A stretch of 64,000 bases of DNA, from assembly GCA_964371865.1 (NCBI GenBank), contig CAYJOR010000003.1, forward strand, positions 43,343 through 107,342, given 5' to 3'. The notes below the pieces were generated by a model. The model did no database searches and was not told the DNA's origin. It worked only from the letters and a program-made list of their open reading frames with translations. The translations under genes and the position numbers were made by a program. Position 1 is the stretch's first letter, and the number at the start of each line of letters is the position of its first letter. Shown in pieces: positions 1-9,851 of the stretch. Source of the DNA: CAYJAZ01 sp964371865 (lineage in GTDB: Bacteria > Desulfobacterota > Desulfovibrionia > Desulfovibrionales > Desulfovibrionaceae).

Positions 1-102
1 GGTTCAGAATCAGCTTGTAGAGCAACCGGAACTTTAAGAACTGAAGGAAAAGATTATGTCGTTAAAGATGGCGATGTAATGCACTTCCTCTTTAATGTTT
101 AA
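1..102 (+). CDS. ychF: C-terminal end of GTP-binding protein YchF (partial)
   Basis: An open frame enters from the left edge and stops at 100-102. Its 33 residues end in DGDVMHFLFNV, which closely matches the conserved C-terminus of YchF/OLA1, a ribosome-associated Obg-family ATPase/GTPase ending in the TGS domain. Only this tail is present, so nucleotide-binding motifs cannot be checked. tamA begins 30 bases downstream on the same strand. The identification rests on the short tail and was made from memory of the family. Confidence 0.8.
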   Translation, partial: GSESACRATGTLRTEGKDYVVKDGDVMHFLFNV

Positions 103-132
103 AAATTATTAGGGCATATCTTTAGATTTATT

Positions 133-2115
133 ATGAAAAATATACCTTATATTTGTTTGGTGCTTATTTTTACATTACTTCTGAATGGGTGTGCCTTTTT
201 TAATTTTAAGTCCTCTGTTGCTGAAGAAAAAAATACTACCTCCCTAATCGCCCCTGAAGGTGAAACGCAAAAAGATTTAGAAATTGATACTTCCTCCTTT
301 AAACTTCCAAATATACCAGAAGGAATTCAAGGAGAAGACTTCAAGCCTTTATTCGCGATTGATCTTCTTCCTTATGTAGTGCTTTTTGAATGTGAAGAAA
401 ATGAGGAAATAGTAAAGATTTTACAAGAAAAAAGTGTTCTGCTTGCACTTCAAACGAAGATTCCTTCTGATGTTTTTTCATTAGAAAATAGAGTGTTGGA
501 GGATGAGGCAGAAGCAAAAAAAATAATGTATTCGTTTGGCAACTATGCACCTACAATAAAAAGTACTGTTAATTATGATACTTTTCCTATTATCATTAGA
601 ATTAAAGTTGAACCGAATGAACCTTACTCAATAAATAAAGCATCCATTTATTACCCTGAACTTTTTGTTAATTCTACATTTGAGAATGAAGCTTTTCTTC
701 CTAAAGATGCTCCTATAACTCTCTTTGACTTTGGTCTAACTCAAGGCGCAATTGCAAAAGCTGATGATATTCAAAGTGCTGTAGATTCAATAGTTCCTTG
801 GTTTCGAGATAGAGGGTATCCACAAGCAGTAGTTGAAAATGCAAAATACTTTGCTGTTGAAAGTGAAAAGGAGCTACAAGCAGAAGTATATGTAAATCCT
901 AAAGATTATACACGTTTTGGAAATATTTCTATTAAAGGAAGTGAAAACCTTACCCTTGACTATGTTGATAAAATTAAATCTTGGGAGTACGGTGAGGCTT
1001 GGAATGTTTCAAAAGTTGATGAATTAAAAGAAGAAATTTTAAATATTGGAGCTTTTTCTTTCGTCAATCTCACAGCAAGTGATGGAGAACAAGAAGGCAA
1101 TATCCAAGACTTAACCTTGACCTTGACTGATGGACCGCCTCGTACTTGGGGTGGAGGTATAAACTATGATACTACACGTGGTTTTGGTTTTGATCTTTTT
1201 TGGGAACATAGAAATTTATTTGGAGAAGCTGAACAACTTAAGTTTTCAGGCGAATACTGGTTAGATTATCAAGAAGTTACGGCAAGCTTCACAAAACCGG
1301 ACTTGTTTACTAAACATCAAGATTTCAATACAGTTTTTACGTTCAAAAGTGAAATTACAGATGCTTACGATACAACAGCCGGAAGATTAGATGTTGGTTT
1401 TGAGCAACCATATAAACTATGGAATTTCAAAGATTTTAGAATTTCTTATTATCTTCAAGGCGAAGTAGGAATAGAGGAAGATTCAAGCGATCGAGGTAAA
1501 CAAGAATATTATTATTTTGGTATGCCTTTGCAAATTAATCAAATAAATACAGATGATTTTTTTGATCCTTCAAGTGGATATACTCTTTCATTAAAAGTAG
1601 CACCTTACATAGGGAGTTATTATGAAGATTTCACTTTATTGCGTGCAGAATTAAGTTTTGCTAAGTACTTTGAATTGATGAAAAATAAAAAATTAATCTT
1701 AGCAACACGTATTAAATTAGGTACTTCATATCCAGAAACTTCTGAAAATGTTCCAAGTTCATTACGCTTTTATTCCGGAGGCGGTAATTCCGTGCGAGGT
1801 TATGGCTATCAAAAAATAGGCCCGAAAGATATTCATGGTGATCCAATTGGTGGAGCATCACTTTTTGAAGCATCGTTAGAATTACGTTATAAAATTACTC
1901 AAGATATTGCAATTGTACCATTTTTTGATATGGGTAATGTGTACGCTGAATCTTATCCAACAACTCCACTTGATTTAGAGTTTGGTACAGGAATTGGTCT
2001 TAGGTATTTTACTCCAATAGGTCCGGTTCGTTTTGATGTTGCTTTTCCATTTGAAGATAAAAAAGTTGATTTTGGTGGATTTCAAATGTATATTAGTATA
2101 GGGCAGAGTTTCTAA
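133..2115 (+). CDS. tamA: TamA/BamA-type Omp85 outer-membrane assembly protein with lipoprotein-like signal
   Basis: Translocation and assembly module outer-membrane component, 660 aa. The C-terminal half (about 340-660) is rich in alternating beta strands typical of the Omp85 barrel. It carries the loop motif SVRGYGYQ around residue 558 and a final strand ending in IGQSF. The middle (about 150-335) fits POTRA domains. The N-terminus is hydrophobic and ends in LLLNGC with Cys20, a lipobox, which is unusual for a barrel protein. tamB follows after 18 bases, so the pair is an operon for outer-membrane protein assembly or envelope lipid transport. The BamA-versus-TamA decision rests on the tamB neighbour. 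Confidence 0.85.
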   Translation: MKNIPYICLVLIFTLLLNGCAFFNFKSSVAEEKNTTSLIAPEGETQKDLEIDTSSFKLPNIPEGIQGEDFKPLFAIDLLPYVVLFECEENEEIVKILQEKSVLLALQTKIPSDVFSLENRVLEDEAEAKKIMYSFGNYAPTIKSTVNYDTFPIIIRIKVEPNEPYSINKASIYYPELFVNSTFENEAFLPKDAPITLFDFGLTQGAIAKADDIQSAVDSIVPWFRDRGYPQAVVENAKYFAVESEKELQAEVYVNPKDYTRFGNISIKGSENLTLDYVDKIKSWEYGEAWNVSKVDELKEEILNIGAFSFVNLTASDGEQEGNIQDLTLTLTDGPPRTWGGGINYDTTRGFGFDLFWEHRNLFGEAEQLKFSGEYWLDYQEVTASFTKPDLFTKHQDFNTVFTFKSEITDAYDTTAGRLDVGFEQPYKLWNFKDFRISYYLQGEVGIEEDSSDRGKQEYYYFGMPLQINQINTDDFFDPSSGYTLSLKVAPYIGSYYEDFTLLRAELSFAKYFELMKNKKLILATRIKLGTSYPETSENVPSSLRFYSGGGNSVRGYGYQKIGPKDIHGDPIGGASLFEASLELRYKITQDIAIVPFFDMGNVYAESYPTTPLDLEFGTGIGLRYFTPIGPVRFDVAFPFEDKKVDFGGFQMYISIGQSF

Positions 2116-2133
2116 TTTTTATAAAGGTAGACG

Positions 2134-5100
2134 ATGAATTTTTTTTCTAAAATATATAATACTCAAGTTTTTTTCTTCAAAAAGATATTTTCATTTTTAC
2201 CTGTTAAAGTAAGAACTTTCTTTACATATTTGTTTGCTTTTTTGTTTTTATGTATTGAATTCCTTACAGTATTTCTAGTTATTTTTATTGTTAGCTTCAC
2301 GCTTTTTCTAAATACTGAATACGGAACTTTACTTCTAACAAAAACAACTCAAACCGCTCTAACATCAGTAAATAAAATGATGACTTCAGGGCTTCAACTT
2401 GAAGTTGAAGAATTTTCTCTTGTTGATGGAATTAAAGTAAAAAATTTCGAGCTGAAAGATGATAAAGGTATTTGGCTTGAAGTAGGAAGTGCATACATAG
2501 ATTTTGCTCCATCTCAACTAATTCAATTGTTTAGCAAAACTACAATTAAAGATATTGTTATTGATGATGTAAACTTTTACCGCCTTCCCGAACTCAGAGA
2601 AAGTGAAGAAGTTCAAGAATCTTCAGTTTTTGAAATTCCAAATGTAGTTCTACCTCTTCCACTTGGAGAAATAATTGTAGAAAATATTGAAATCAATAGA
2701 GCTTTTATTTCTGAGAAAATTATGGCTCTCGATGGTTTTGGCTTAGATTTACATGCAGATATAAAAGCAAATGCTTCACTTGAACGCGATAAAGCAACAT
2801 TAAATATAGACATACAAGAAAAAGAAACTACAGTAACAGGTATTGTAGAGTACACTCCCGGTCAGATTTATGCTGATTTAAATGCAGTGGATTCAATATG
2901 GGGGAAAACATTTTCTCTTATAAATTCCGTAGAGTTAGAATTAAAAACTTATGTTCGCGCGAAAGAATTTCCGCTTAGTAAAGATGCTCCTTTAATTGTA
3001 GATGTTGATGCGAGTGCAAATATTAAAGATTGCGCGTGGCTGTATGCAGAGTTGAATCCTAAAATTCAAACTTCCTTTTCTTTTGATAGCGAGAATATAG
3101 TTCTAAAAAATACAAAATTAGAAGATAGTAAAATTTCAATATCTATTCCAAATTTTGGATTAAATGTTAAAGATTTCAAATATGAACCGCTTAAAGCTGA
3201 CTTTAGTGTTGCTGATATCGGATTGTTTTATCCTATGCTCAAAGGTAGTGCAAAAGGAGATTTAAATTTCTCTGGTGAAGTTTTTAATATGCTTGCAGAT
3301 ACTCATATCTCTTTGACAAATTTTGATGTAATGAGTGGTGAGAGTAGCTTTGTAAATTCTCCGGCTATTAATACAAATGCTAAGCTTGAAATAATTTTAG
3401 AAGATGGAAAATTTGATTTGTTAGGTATGCTGAATCTCTCAAGTGAGGCTCTTAAGCTGTATAAAAGAGAAGGAGCAACACCTGCTGACTTTTCAACTGA
3501 ATTTGCATTTGATTTATCTACATTTGCTCTTAAGAATTTTAGTTTAGAAGTTCCTGAAATCACGCTAGAAAGTAGTGAATTTGCACTTATCCTTCCAGAA
3601 GATAAGGCTTCAATGCCAAAGTTAGATGGAGCAATTGATTTCTATCTTGCGAGTATGGATGTATTAGGTAAAGATGTTTTTAAATCCGGCGATTTGCGTG
3701 GTGATATAATTTTCTCTAAAGAAAATAATCAAGAAATTCTTTTTAATACGGATATTTTTGAGTTAAACGTTGCTGATTTCATGGTTAATACCGTTCATGC
3801 AGCAGGGAAAATATCTAATTTAAATAGAATATTAGAATCGAACTTACCACATATTGAGGGAGATTTTTACACTTCAGCATTAACTACAAAAGGTCCCCTC
3901 GCGCCAAATATACCACAAACTTTATTTGAAAGTTCTGTGATTAATTTTGCTGTCAATAATAATTCTCTTATGATTTCTGCTGAAACTTATGGTGAAATTG
4001 CTCTTGCGTCCGTTGCTGCAATAGAGCCATTTTCTCTCAGAGCTAGTTTGGAACAGTTCTCTATTGATTTAGGATTTTCAAAACAAAAATTAGAATTATT
4101 ACAGCCGACAACACTATCTTTTTCTAATGGATTACAAGTAGATTCTCTAAAGCTTGAATTGCAAGGTGAAAAAGAAAAGGCTGAGGTCTTTTTCTCAACA
4201 AAACATACTGAAATGTCAACTGATGTTGTAGCAAATATTAATTTTCCGCTCGCACTGCTGTCTCCTTATACTGAAAGTAGGATTCCGCAAGCTCTTGCAG
4301 AGCTTGAACTTGCAGTGAGTGGTAGCAACTCAAACCCTAAAGGTAACTTCGGACTTACTCTAACAGGTATAAATATTACAAGAAATGAAGAATTAGGAAT
4401 ATTTGTAAGTGGTGCGGTTGAAAATAAAAATCTTGCTTGGTCAGCATTTTTAGGAAATGATGAACAGGTTGAAATTGAAATTAATGGCAATCTTCCACTT
4501 GTTTATAGTCCGTACTTTTTTGTTGATTTTAATAAGCCATTTAATGCAAAACTTGATTGGGTTGGCAATATCTCAACTTTATGGCAATTTGTACCTTTAG
4601 CCGGTAGAAGCCTCAAAGGAAATGGCAAAATTGAAGTAGAGGCAAGCGGAACTTTAAAAGAACCAATAGTTAATGGACATGCTTATATTTCAAAAGCAAT
4701 TTTTGAAGATGATATCCTAGGCATACTTATTTCTGATATTGATCTTGAAGCTAATCTTGGACTTGAAGAATCTACTCTTAACCTTTATGCGCGCGACGGT
4801 ACAAATCGAAGTAAATCTAGTCAGAATAAAAATGCGCTTTTTGCAAATGGTAGAATTTATTTAGAAAATGATACCTATATGGTAGATTTTAAATCTGCGA
4901 TTAATAGTTTTGAACCATTAGTGCGTGAAGATGTTGATGTAAATCTTAGTGGTACTTTAAATGCTCATGGGGCTTTATTGACGCCACAAATAATTGGAAA
5001 CATTCAAGTAAATAATGGTTTTTATAAAATTTCAACAGGCGGTGGCACAAGCGTTACTAACCTTGAAAATGTTGAATTTGTTAAGAGTATGAATGAAATA

Positions 5101-5862
5101 GTTGTAGAAAGCGAAGTTGCACAAACTGCGTTTAATCCTTTTCTTATCGTATCAGTAAATATTCCGGACTCTTTTAATGTTTCTGGCATGGGATTAAAGA
5201 GTAACTGGGGTGGCTCGATGACATTATTCGGTTCGATTTATACTCCATTACTAGTTGGTAGTTTACAGCCTAAAAACGGAACTTTTGACTTTCTAAGTAA
5301 TCAATTTGAATTTGGTAGGTCAATAATTACATTTACTGGTAATATGGCTCTTCCAATCTATGATATTAGTGTTGAAAATTCAAATGAGGCTATTGAGAGC
5401 ATCATAAGAGTGACTGGGGTTGGTTCAAACGTTTCACTCGATTTATCAAGCGTACCACCTTATCCGACTGATGAAATTATAGCTCGTATGCTCTTTGGTA
5501 AACCACTAGCGGAATTGAGCGAATTTCAAGCTATTCAAGTGGGAACAACAGCGGCAACGCTTTTATCTCCGGGATTAAATAAACTTGATCTTCTAAGCGC
5601 AACGAAAGATGTATTAGGGCTTGAAGTTCTAAGATTAAACAGTAACAGCAGCTCAAAAAAAGGCGATGATGAACAGCTTTTAGAAAATGCAACAATAGAA
5701 GCTGGTGGATACTTGACGGACTCTATCTATTTTGGAGTAGAGCGTGGACTTGAAGACACTGCAGTGAAAGTAGAAGTTGAACTTTATCCAAATGTTACAG
5801 TAGAAGGTAGAGTAGGAACTGACTCATCACAAGCAGGAATAAAGTGGTCAAAAGATTACTAG
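2134..5862 (+). CDS. tamB: TamB-type translocation and assembly module protein (DUF490)
   Basis: Very long periplasmic AsmA/TamB-like protein, 1242 aa. It has one N-terminal membrane segment (about 30-60) and then repetitive beta-strand-rich sequence forming the predicted hydrophobic groove. The C-terminal DUF490 region (about 900-1240) has the typical FGKPLAELS stretch near residue 1120 and ends in a strand close to GIKWSKDY. AAAGG lies just before the start. It partners TamA in the outer membrane and spans the periplasm. The stop codon coincides with the first bases of a dispersed repeat terminus, and a hairpin terminator follows at 5900. Confidence 0.9.
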   Translation: MNFFSKIYNTQVFFFKKIFSFLPVKVRTFFTYLFAFLFLCIEFLTVFLVIFIVSFTLFLNTEYGTLLLTKTTQTALTSVNKMMTSGLQLEVEEFSLVDGIKVKNFELKDDKGIWLEVGSAYIDFAPSQLIQLFSKTTIKDIVIDDVNFYRLPELRESEEVQESSVFEIPNVVLPLPLGEIIVENIEINRAFISEKIMALDGFGLDLHADIKANASLERDKATLNIDIQEKETTVTGIVEYTPGQIYADLNAVDSIWGKTFSLINSVELELKTYVRAKEFPLSKDAPLIVDVDASANIKDCAWLYAELNPKIQTSFSFDSENIVLKNTKLEDSKISISIPNFGLNVKDFKYEPLKADFSVADIGLFYPMLKGSAKGDLNFSGEVFNMLADTHISLTNFDVMSGESSFVNSPAINTNAKLEIILEDGKFDLLGMLNLSSEALKLYKREGATPADFSTEFAFDLSTFALKNFSLEVPEITLESSEFALILPEDKASMPKLDGAIDFYLASMDVLGKDVFKSGDLRGDIIFSKENNQEILFNTDIFELNVADFMVNTVHAAGKISNLNRILESNLPHIEGDFYTSALTTKGPLAPNIPQTLFESSVINFAVNNNSLMISAETYGEIALASVAAIEPFSLRASLEQFSIDLGFSKQKLELLQPTTLSFSNGLQVDSLKLELQGEKEKAEVFFSTKHTEMSTDVVANINFPLALLSPYTESRIPQALAELELAVSGSNSNPKGNFGLTLTGINITRNEELGIFVSGAVENKNLAWSAFLGNDEQVEIEINGNLPLVYSPYFFVDFNKPFNAKLDWVGNISTLWQFVPLAGRSLKGNGKIEVEASGTLKEPIVNGHAYISKAIFEDDILGILISDIDLEANLGLEESTLNLYARDGTNRSKSSQNKNALFANGRIYLENDTYMVDFKSAINSFEPLVREDVDVNLSGTLNAHGALLTPQIIGNIQVNNGFYKISTGGGTSVTNLENVEFVKSMNEIVVESEVAQTAFNPFLIVSVNIPDSFNVSGMGLKSNWGGSMTLFGSIYTPLLVGSLQPKNGTFDFLSNQFEFGRSIITFTGNMALPIYDISVENSNEAIESIIRVTGVGSNVSLDLSSVPPYPTDEIIARMLFGKPLAELSEFQAIQVGTTAATLLSPGLNKLDLLSATKDVLGLEVLRLNSNSSSKKGDDEQLLENATIEAGGYLTDSIYFGVERGLEDTAVKVEVELYPNVTVEGRVGTDSSQAGIKWSKDY

Positions 5863-5878
5863 GATATGTTTCTAAATT
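5861..5878 (+). repeat. Solo terminus of dispersed repeat family R1
   Basis: The bases AGGATATGTTTCTAAATT match the terminal repeat of family R1 (consensus AGGGTGTGTTTCTAAATT) seen many times in this window. The repeat overlaps the tamB stop codon. No second terminus is obvious nearby, so this is a relic or an imprecise copy. Other solo ends lie at 30136-30152, 30341-30356 and 60996-61012. Confidence 0.6.
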
Positions 5879-5899
5879 AGTTCTTTAAATAGCAATAAA

Positions 5900-5943
5900 A
5901 AATCTTCCTTTAAGTTTGAAAAATCATGCTTAAAGGAAGATTT
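5900..5943 (+). terminator. Rho-independent terminator after tamB
   Basis: A perfect 15-bp inverted repeat (AAATCTTCCTTTAAG and its complement) encloses a 14-nt loop and is followed by a T-rich tract. It lies 38 bases after the tamB stop. Confidence 0.8.
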
Positions 5944-6061
5944 ATCTTTTGAATGTTTAGTTTCTTTTCTGACGGGGAAGGAGTTGGGAAAGAAACAAGG
6001 TGTCCAAAGGAATTTTTCCTGCGAAGATTATCTCCTTTGGTTGGGTATAATGAATTAATCT

Positions 6062-7090
6062 CTAGATAGGATCGTTATAATCTTTCCAGTTGCTAATGTG
6101 AGCTTTTACAGTTTCTTTAAGTTTTGGATCAACATCTTTACCTGCATCTGAAGCTGCATATGAAAATTCAATCCAAGAACCATCGTAGTTATAAACTTCT
6201 TCAAGTCCTAGAACTTCTTTAAGAACTGCTTGTGTGTGAGCTGAACGAACTCCTGATTGACAGAAAGTAATAACTTTTCTACCGTTAATATCTTTGTAGA
6301 TTTCTTCAAGTTCTGCTTTAGATTTTAAGGTATGATCTTTATTAAGAGCTTGTTTCCATTCAATATCAAGTGAACCTTTTAGGCCACCTGTACCATAAGC
6401 ACCAGCCGATGAACCTGTTTTTTCACCTTTTTGTTCACCAACTGAGCGGGTGTCGATGACAACCCATTCTTCTGGATTATCAAGAGCAGCTATTACTTGT
6501 TCGATAGTTACATTTGAAGTTTCAGGAGTGTAGGTTGCTGCTTTGTAGTCTGTTTTTTTATCAGCATCTACAAGGTCTTCTGAGTCTCCATCGCTATAAC
6601 CGGCAGCTTGCCAAGCGTTCACACCACCATCGAGGAGTTTAACATTTTCTTGACCAAGAAGTTTGATTTGCCAGTAAACGCGAGCCGCATCGTGCATAGC
6701 ATCTGCGCTATAAACAACTATTGTTGATTCAGGTTTTGCGCCGGCTTTACCAAGAAGTTTTTCCATTTCTTCTTTAGATATTCTTACGCCATCCACATTT
6801 TCAGAAACAACTTCTTTAGATTTTTTTCCGCTGTAATCTGGACGCCATACTGTGTATGAACCTTCAATTGGATAGCCAGCATTGTTAAATGGAATATATC
6901 TTTTTTTGTTGTGCAGAACACCTATGAGAATAAGGTTAGGGTCTTTTGAATCAATCATTGATTTTAGTTCTTGAACTGAGATAAAATCACCCATTTTTCC
7001 GTGGTGATCAGCAAAAGCAGGAGTTTCTCCCATAAATGCGTATGAGGCGAGCGCAATTAATGCACTTATTGAAATTAAAACCTTTTTCAT
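6062..7090 (-). CDS. Periplasmic tandem-domain rhodanese (thiosulfate sulfurtransferase-like)
   Basis: 342 aa with a cleavable signal peptide (hydrophobic to about residue 24, then FADHHG). Two rhodanese modules follow: an N-terminal one without a catalytic cysteine, with VVYSADAMHDAARVYW in the corresponding place, and a C-terminal one with the active-site loop CQSGVRSA. Such proteins move sulfane sulfur from thiosulfate or persulfides to an acceptor. A GGAG ribosome site precedes the start. It is last in an operon with a CCG-domain protein and an FAD/Fe-S oxidoreductase, so a role in sulfur redox chemistry outside the cytoplasm is inferred. Confidence 0.85.
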   Translation of the reverse strand: MKKVLISISALIALASYAFMGETPAFADHHGKMGDFISVQELKSMIDSKDPNLILIGVLHNKKRYIPFNNAGYPIEGSYTVWRPDYSGKKSKEVVSENVDGVRISKEEMEKLLGKAGAKPESTIVVYSADAMHDAARVYWQIKLLGQENVKLLDGGVNAWQAAGYSDGDSEDLVDADKKTDYKAATYTPETSNVTIEQVIAALDNPEEWVVIDTRSVGEQKGEKTGSSAGAYGTGGLKGSLDIEWKQALNKDHTLKSKAELEEIYKDINGRKVITFCQSGVRSAHTQAVLKEVLGLEEVYNYDGSWIEFSYAASDAGKDVDPKLKETVKAHISNWKDYNDPI

Positions 7091-7120
7091 AAAATCTCCT
7101 AAGATATAATTTTTTGACGA

Positions 7121-7882
7121 TTAAGAGAGTTGTTGAATTCGTCTTTTCGTCTTGAATCTATTAGCCCATGCGGCAACAGGTTTAGAAAGAGTATCTTCTG
7201 GAGGTGTTGCACCTTTATGAACAACATCGCCAAAAATTAAATCTAAAATATGCCACGCTTTTGCGCCACCCATAAGCATAGACTGCCTACACGCCGCACA
7301 ATAGGTTACAACCTCTTCAGTTGCAAAATCGCCAACACGTCTTTGCATAACACGTTTTGCAAGTTCTGGGTTTGCAGGAACAATCATACCACCAAAGCCA
7401 CAACATCTTGTAGTTTCACGAGTTTTTTCCGGTTCAACAGTTTTGTAGCCAAGTTCGTTCATAATCCATCTAATTCCTTCGTGGATTTGACTATACGGAC
7501 GAATTGAACAAGAATCGTGAATGCTGAAAACAACATCAGAATTTTTTGCTTTGCCTACTAATTCTTTTGGAAGACCAATTTCAGGAAATAAAGCCCATAA
7601 TGATGTAACTTTTAAGTTTTTATCTGCTTCAATTACTTTATAGCAACTTTGGCAGCCTACAATAACTTCATCAGAGTTACAAGCTTTTAAATCTTCTTGA
7701 AGACCGTGAAAACGTTCATAAAAAGCATCTTCTTGACCAAGAGCTTTTGTTGGTTTACCACAGCATTTTTGTATTACTGATAAGTCAGGATATATGTTTT
7801 TCAGATGATTTATTGTACTAAGAACAAGGTCAGGATTATACGAGGATAATGCGCAACCGGATATAAATGTTTTTCTTCCCAT
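7121..7882 (-). CDS. CCG-domain (HdrB/GlpC-type) cysteine-rich Fe-S protein
   Basis: 253 aa with two cysteine-rich CCG modules. The first has a short GCALS start and KCCGKP; the second has SCSIRP, RCCGFGG and YCAAC. The CCG domain in heterodisulfide reductase subunit B, GlpC and succinate dehydrogenase relatives binds a [4Fe-4S] site that handles thiols or quinones. No membrane segment is visible. It starts 14 bases after the upstream FAD/Fe-S oxidoreductase and ends 30 bases before the rhodanese. An electron-transfer partner handling a thiol, disulfide or persulfide is the best inference; the substrate is unknown. Confidence 0.75.
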   Translation of the reverse strand: MGRKTFISGCALSSYNPDLVLSTINHLKNIYPDLSVIQKCCGKPTKALGQEDAFYERFHGLQEDLKACNSDEVIVGCQSCYKVIEADKNLKVTSLWALFPEIGLPKELVGKAKNSDVVFSIHDSCSIRPYSQIHEGIRWIMNELGYKTVEPEKTRETTRCCGFGGMIVPANPELAKRVMQRRVGDFATEEVVTYCAACRQSMLMGGAKAWHILDLIFGDVVHKGATPPEDTLSKPVAAWANRFKTKRRIQQLS

Positions 7883-7896
7883 AGTATTATCCCCCC

Positions 7897-9693
7897 TTAT
7901 GCGCCCTTACGTTTTGTTGTGAAGAATGATGAAAATCCTAAGAATTGATGGATATTAATCGCTTTGTGACCTTTCATCGGTGAATTGCCATTGTTTGCTT
8001 TTACATAATCTTTACGCATAAGACCGAATAATTCTGAGAATTTATACTCTTCAGGACATACTAAAGTACATTGATCACACATATTGCATGAGTAAGCAAT
8101 GCTTGGATCCATATCCTTTTCTTCTATAAATTTAGCAAATAATTCACCCGGATAACCGGTGAAGTCATTAAGCATAATACATTCAATCATACATTTTTTG
8201 CATTCACATTTGAGACATCTTGAAGATTCAGCAATTGCGGTTTCTTTATCGAAACCAAAATCACATTCATCAAAAGTTTTAACTCTCTCATGTGGAACCA
8301 TCATTCTTGTATGGCTTCTTGTGCGAACTTCAAAATTCTTAGGGAGTGGAATTTCTAATTTTGAAATATTACCCACTTCGTCAGAGAAGTCTCTATTTGA
8401 ATCTAGAGCTTCACCTTTAAGGTAGCGATTTACCGAATAAGCAGCTTTTCTACCAGAAGCCATAGCTTCAACAACTATAACAGTACCGGCACAATCACCT
8501 GCTACAAAAACGCCTTCAGCGTCTGTACTATTAGTAAGTGCATCTTTCTTGAAACGGCCATTTCTTGCTTGTTCCACATCAAAACCTTCTAGTTTTTCTG
8601 TAAGCTGACCTGTTGCAAATATAACGGTATCGCAGTCAATTGAGATAGTATTATCACCGTATTGTGGATTAAAAGCTCCGCCATCATCAAAAACAGATAA
8701 GCATTGCTTAAATGTTGCGTTGGAAAGAAGTTTTTTACCATTTTCTTCTTTTGATGAAAATACCACGCTACCGTAACCACATAAAAATTCAATACCTTCT
8801 TCTAAAGCACCTTGCTGTTCATGCTTACTTGCAGGTAGAATATCGAGAGTTTCTAAAGATAGGAGACTTACTTTTTCCGCGCCAAGTCTTAATGCAGTTC
8901 TGGCGCAGTCCATAGCAACGTCACCACCGCCTATCACGATAACTTTTTTGCAAGGAACATCAGTTTTTTGTTCTAGTGATGCTTTTTTAAGGAAGTCAAC
9001 TGCATTTGTGATATTTTCACAATCGTCACCTTGACTTGGAATTGCGCTACCTTTATGTGCGCCGATAGCAACAACAACGGCATCATTTGCTGAACGTACT
9101 GCATCATAAGAAATATCTTTTCCTACTTTAGTGTTCATAACAAATTTAACGCCAAGTTTTTCTAAATAGCTATATTCAAAGTCAATAATATTTCTAGGTA
9201 GTCTGTAAGCAGGGATACCAACTCTCATCATGCCGCCATAGTGGGGGAGAGTTTCGTAGACAGTTACTTCATGTCCTTCTTTTGCTAAATCAATAGCTGC
9301 TTGAGCTCCTGCAGGGCCGGCACCTATAACAGCAACTTTTTTTCCGCTTGCTGGTTTTTTAGAAATATCCCAATCTTTTTCATTATCTGCATTATCAGCA
9401 GCATACCTTTTGAGAGATGCAATTGATAAAGGTTCGCTAAATTCTTTGTTGCTTCTACATTCTTTTTCACAAGGATGCGCACAAATTCTTCCAAGTGATC
9501 CCGGTAAAAAGAGTTTTTCTCTGATGAGTTTTATAGCGTCATCGAGTTTATCTTCACGTATTAGATCAATGTATCCGAGAACATCTGTATGCATTGGACA
9601 ACGGCTTATACAAAATGCTTTGTTATGCCCCTGACACTCAGATGCTATTGTTTTGGCTTTTTCTATAATCTTTTCACTGAAATGCACACTCAT
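7897..9693 (-). CDS. GltD/NfnB-like FAD-dependent NAD(P)H oxidoreductase with added Fe-S domain
   Basis: 598 aa. The N-terminus has the Cys motifs of the GltD-type [4Fe-4S] domain (CISRCP, then CAHPCEKEC). An FAD Rossmann motif VIGAGPAGAQAA follows near residue 122, and an NAD(P)H motif VIGGGDVAMDCA near residue 255. The C-terminus adds two further cysteine clusters (KCECKKCMIEC and CNMCDQCTLVCP), absent from ordinary glutamate synthase small subunit. No large glutamate synthase subunit is nearby. It is the first gene of the operon with the CCG protein and rhodanese, so it probably feeds electrons from NAD(P)H to that module. Confidence 0.8.
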   Translation of the reverse strand: MSVHFSEKIIEKAKTIASECQGHNKAFCISRCPMHTDVLGYIDLIREDKLDDAIKLIREKLFLPGSLGRICAHPCEKECRSNKEFSEPLSIASLKRYAADNADNEKDWDISKKPASGKKVAVIGAGPAGAQAAIDLAKEGHEVTVYETLPHYGGMMRVGIPAYRLPRNIIDFEYSYLEKLGVKFVMNTKVGKDISYDAVRSANDAVVVAIGAHKGSAIPSQGDDCENITNAVDFLKKASLEQKTDVPCKKVIVIGGGDVAMDCARTALRLGAEKVSLLSLETLDILPASKHEQQGALEEGIEFLCGYGSVVFSSKEENGKKLLSNATFKQCLSVFDDGGAFNPQYGDNTISIDCDTVIFATGQLTEKLEGFDVEQARNGRFKKDALTNSTDAEGVFVAGDCAGTVIVVEAMASGRKAAYSVNRYLKGEALDSNRDFSDEVGNISKLEIPLPKNFEVRTRSHTRMMVPHERVKTFDECDFGFDKETAIAESSRCLKCECKKCMIECIMLNDFTGYPGELFAKFIEEKDMDPSIAYSCNMCDQCTLVCPEEYKFSELFGLMRKDYVKANNGNSPMKGHKAINIHQFLGFSSFFTTKRKGA

Positions 9694-9851
9694 AGAACCA
9701 CCTTCTTCTCCAGTAATTTTAGGGTTATAAATCTCTTTCTTGTTTTGGCATAAAGAAAGACACTAAAATTACATAATACGTATATTCTCCTACTTCAGAG
9801 AAATAGCACAATGTGATTTTAATCGCAAGCTTTTTTTATGCCAACTCTAAA

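Noticed and set aside
6003..6039. CCAAAGGA/TCCTTTGG inverted repeat after the rhodanese gene
   Set aside because: It could end the minus-strand transcript, but there is no T-run, so it was not called a terminator.
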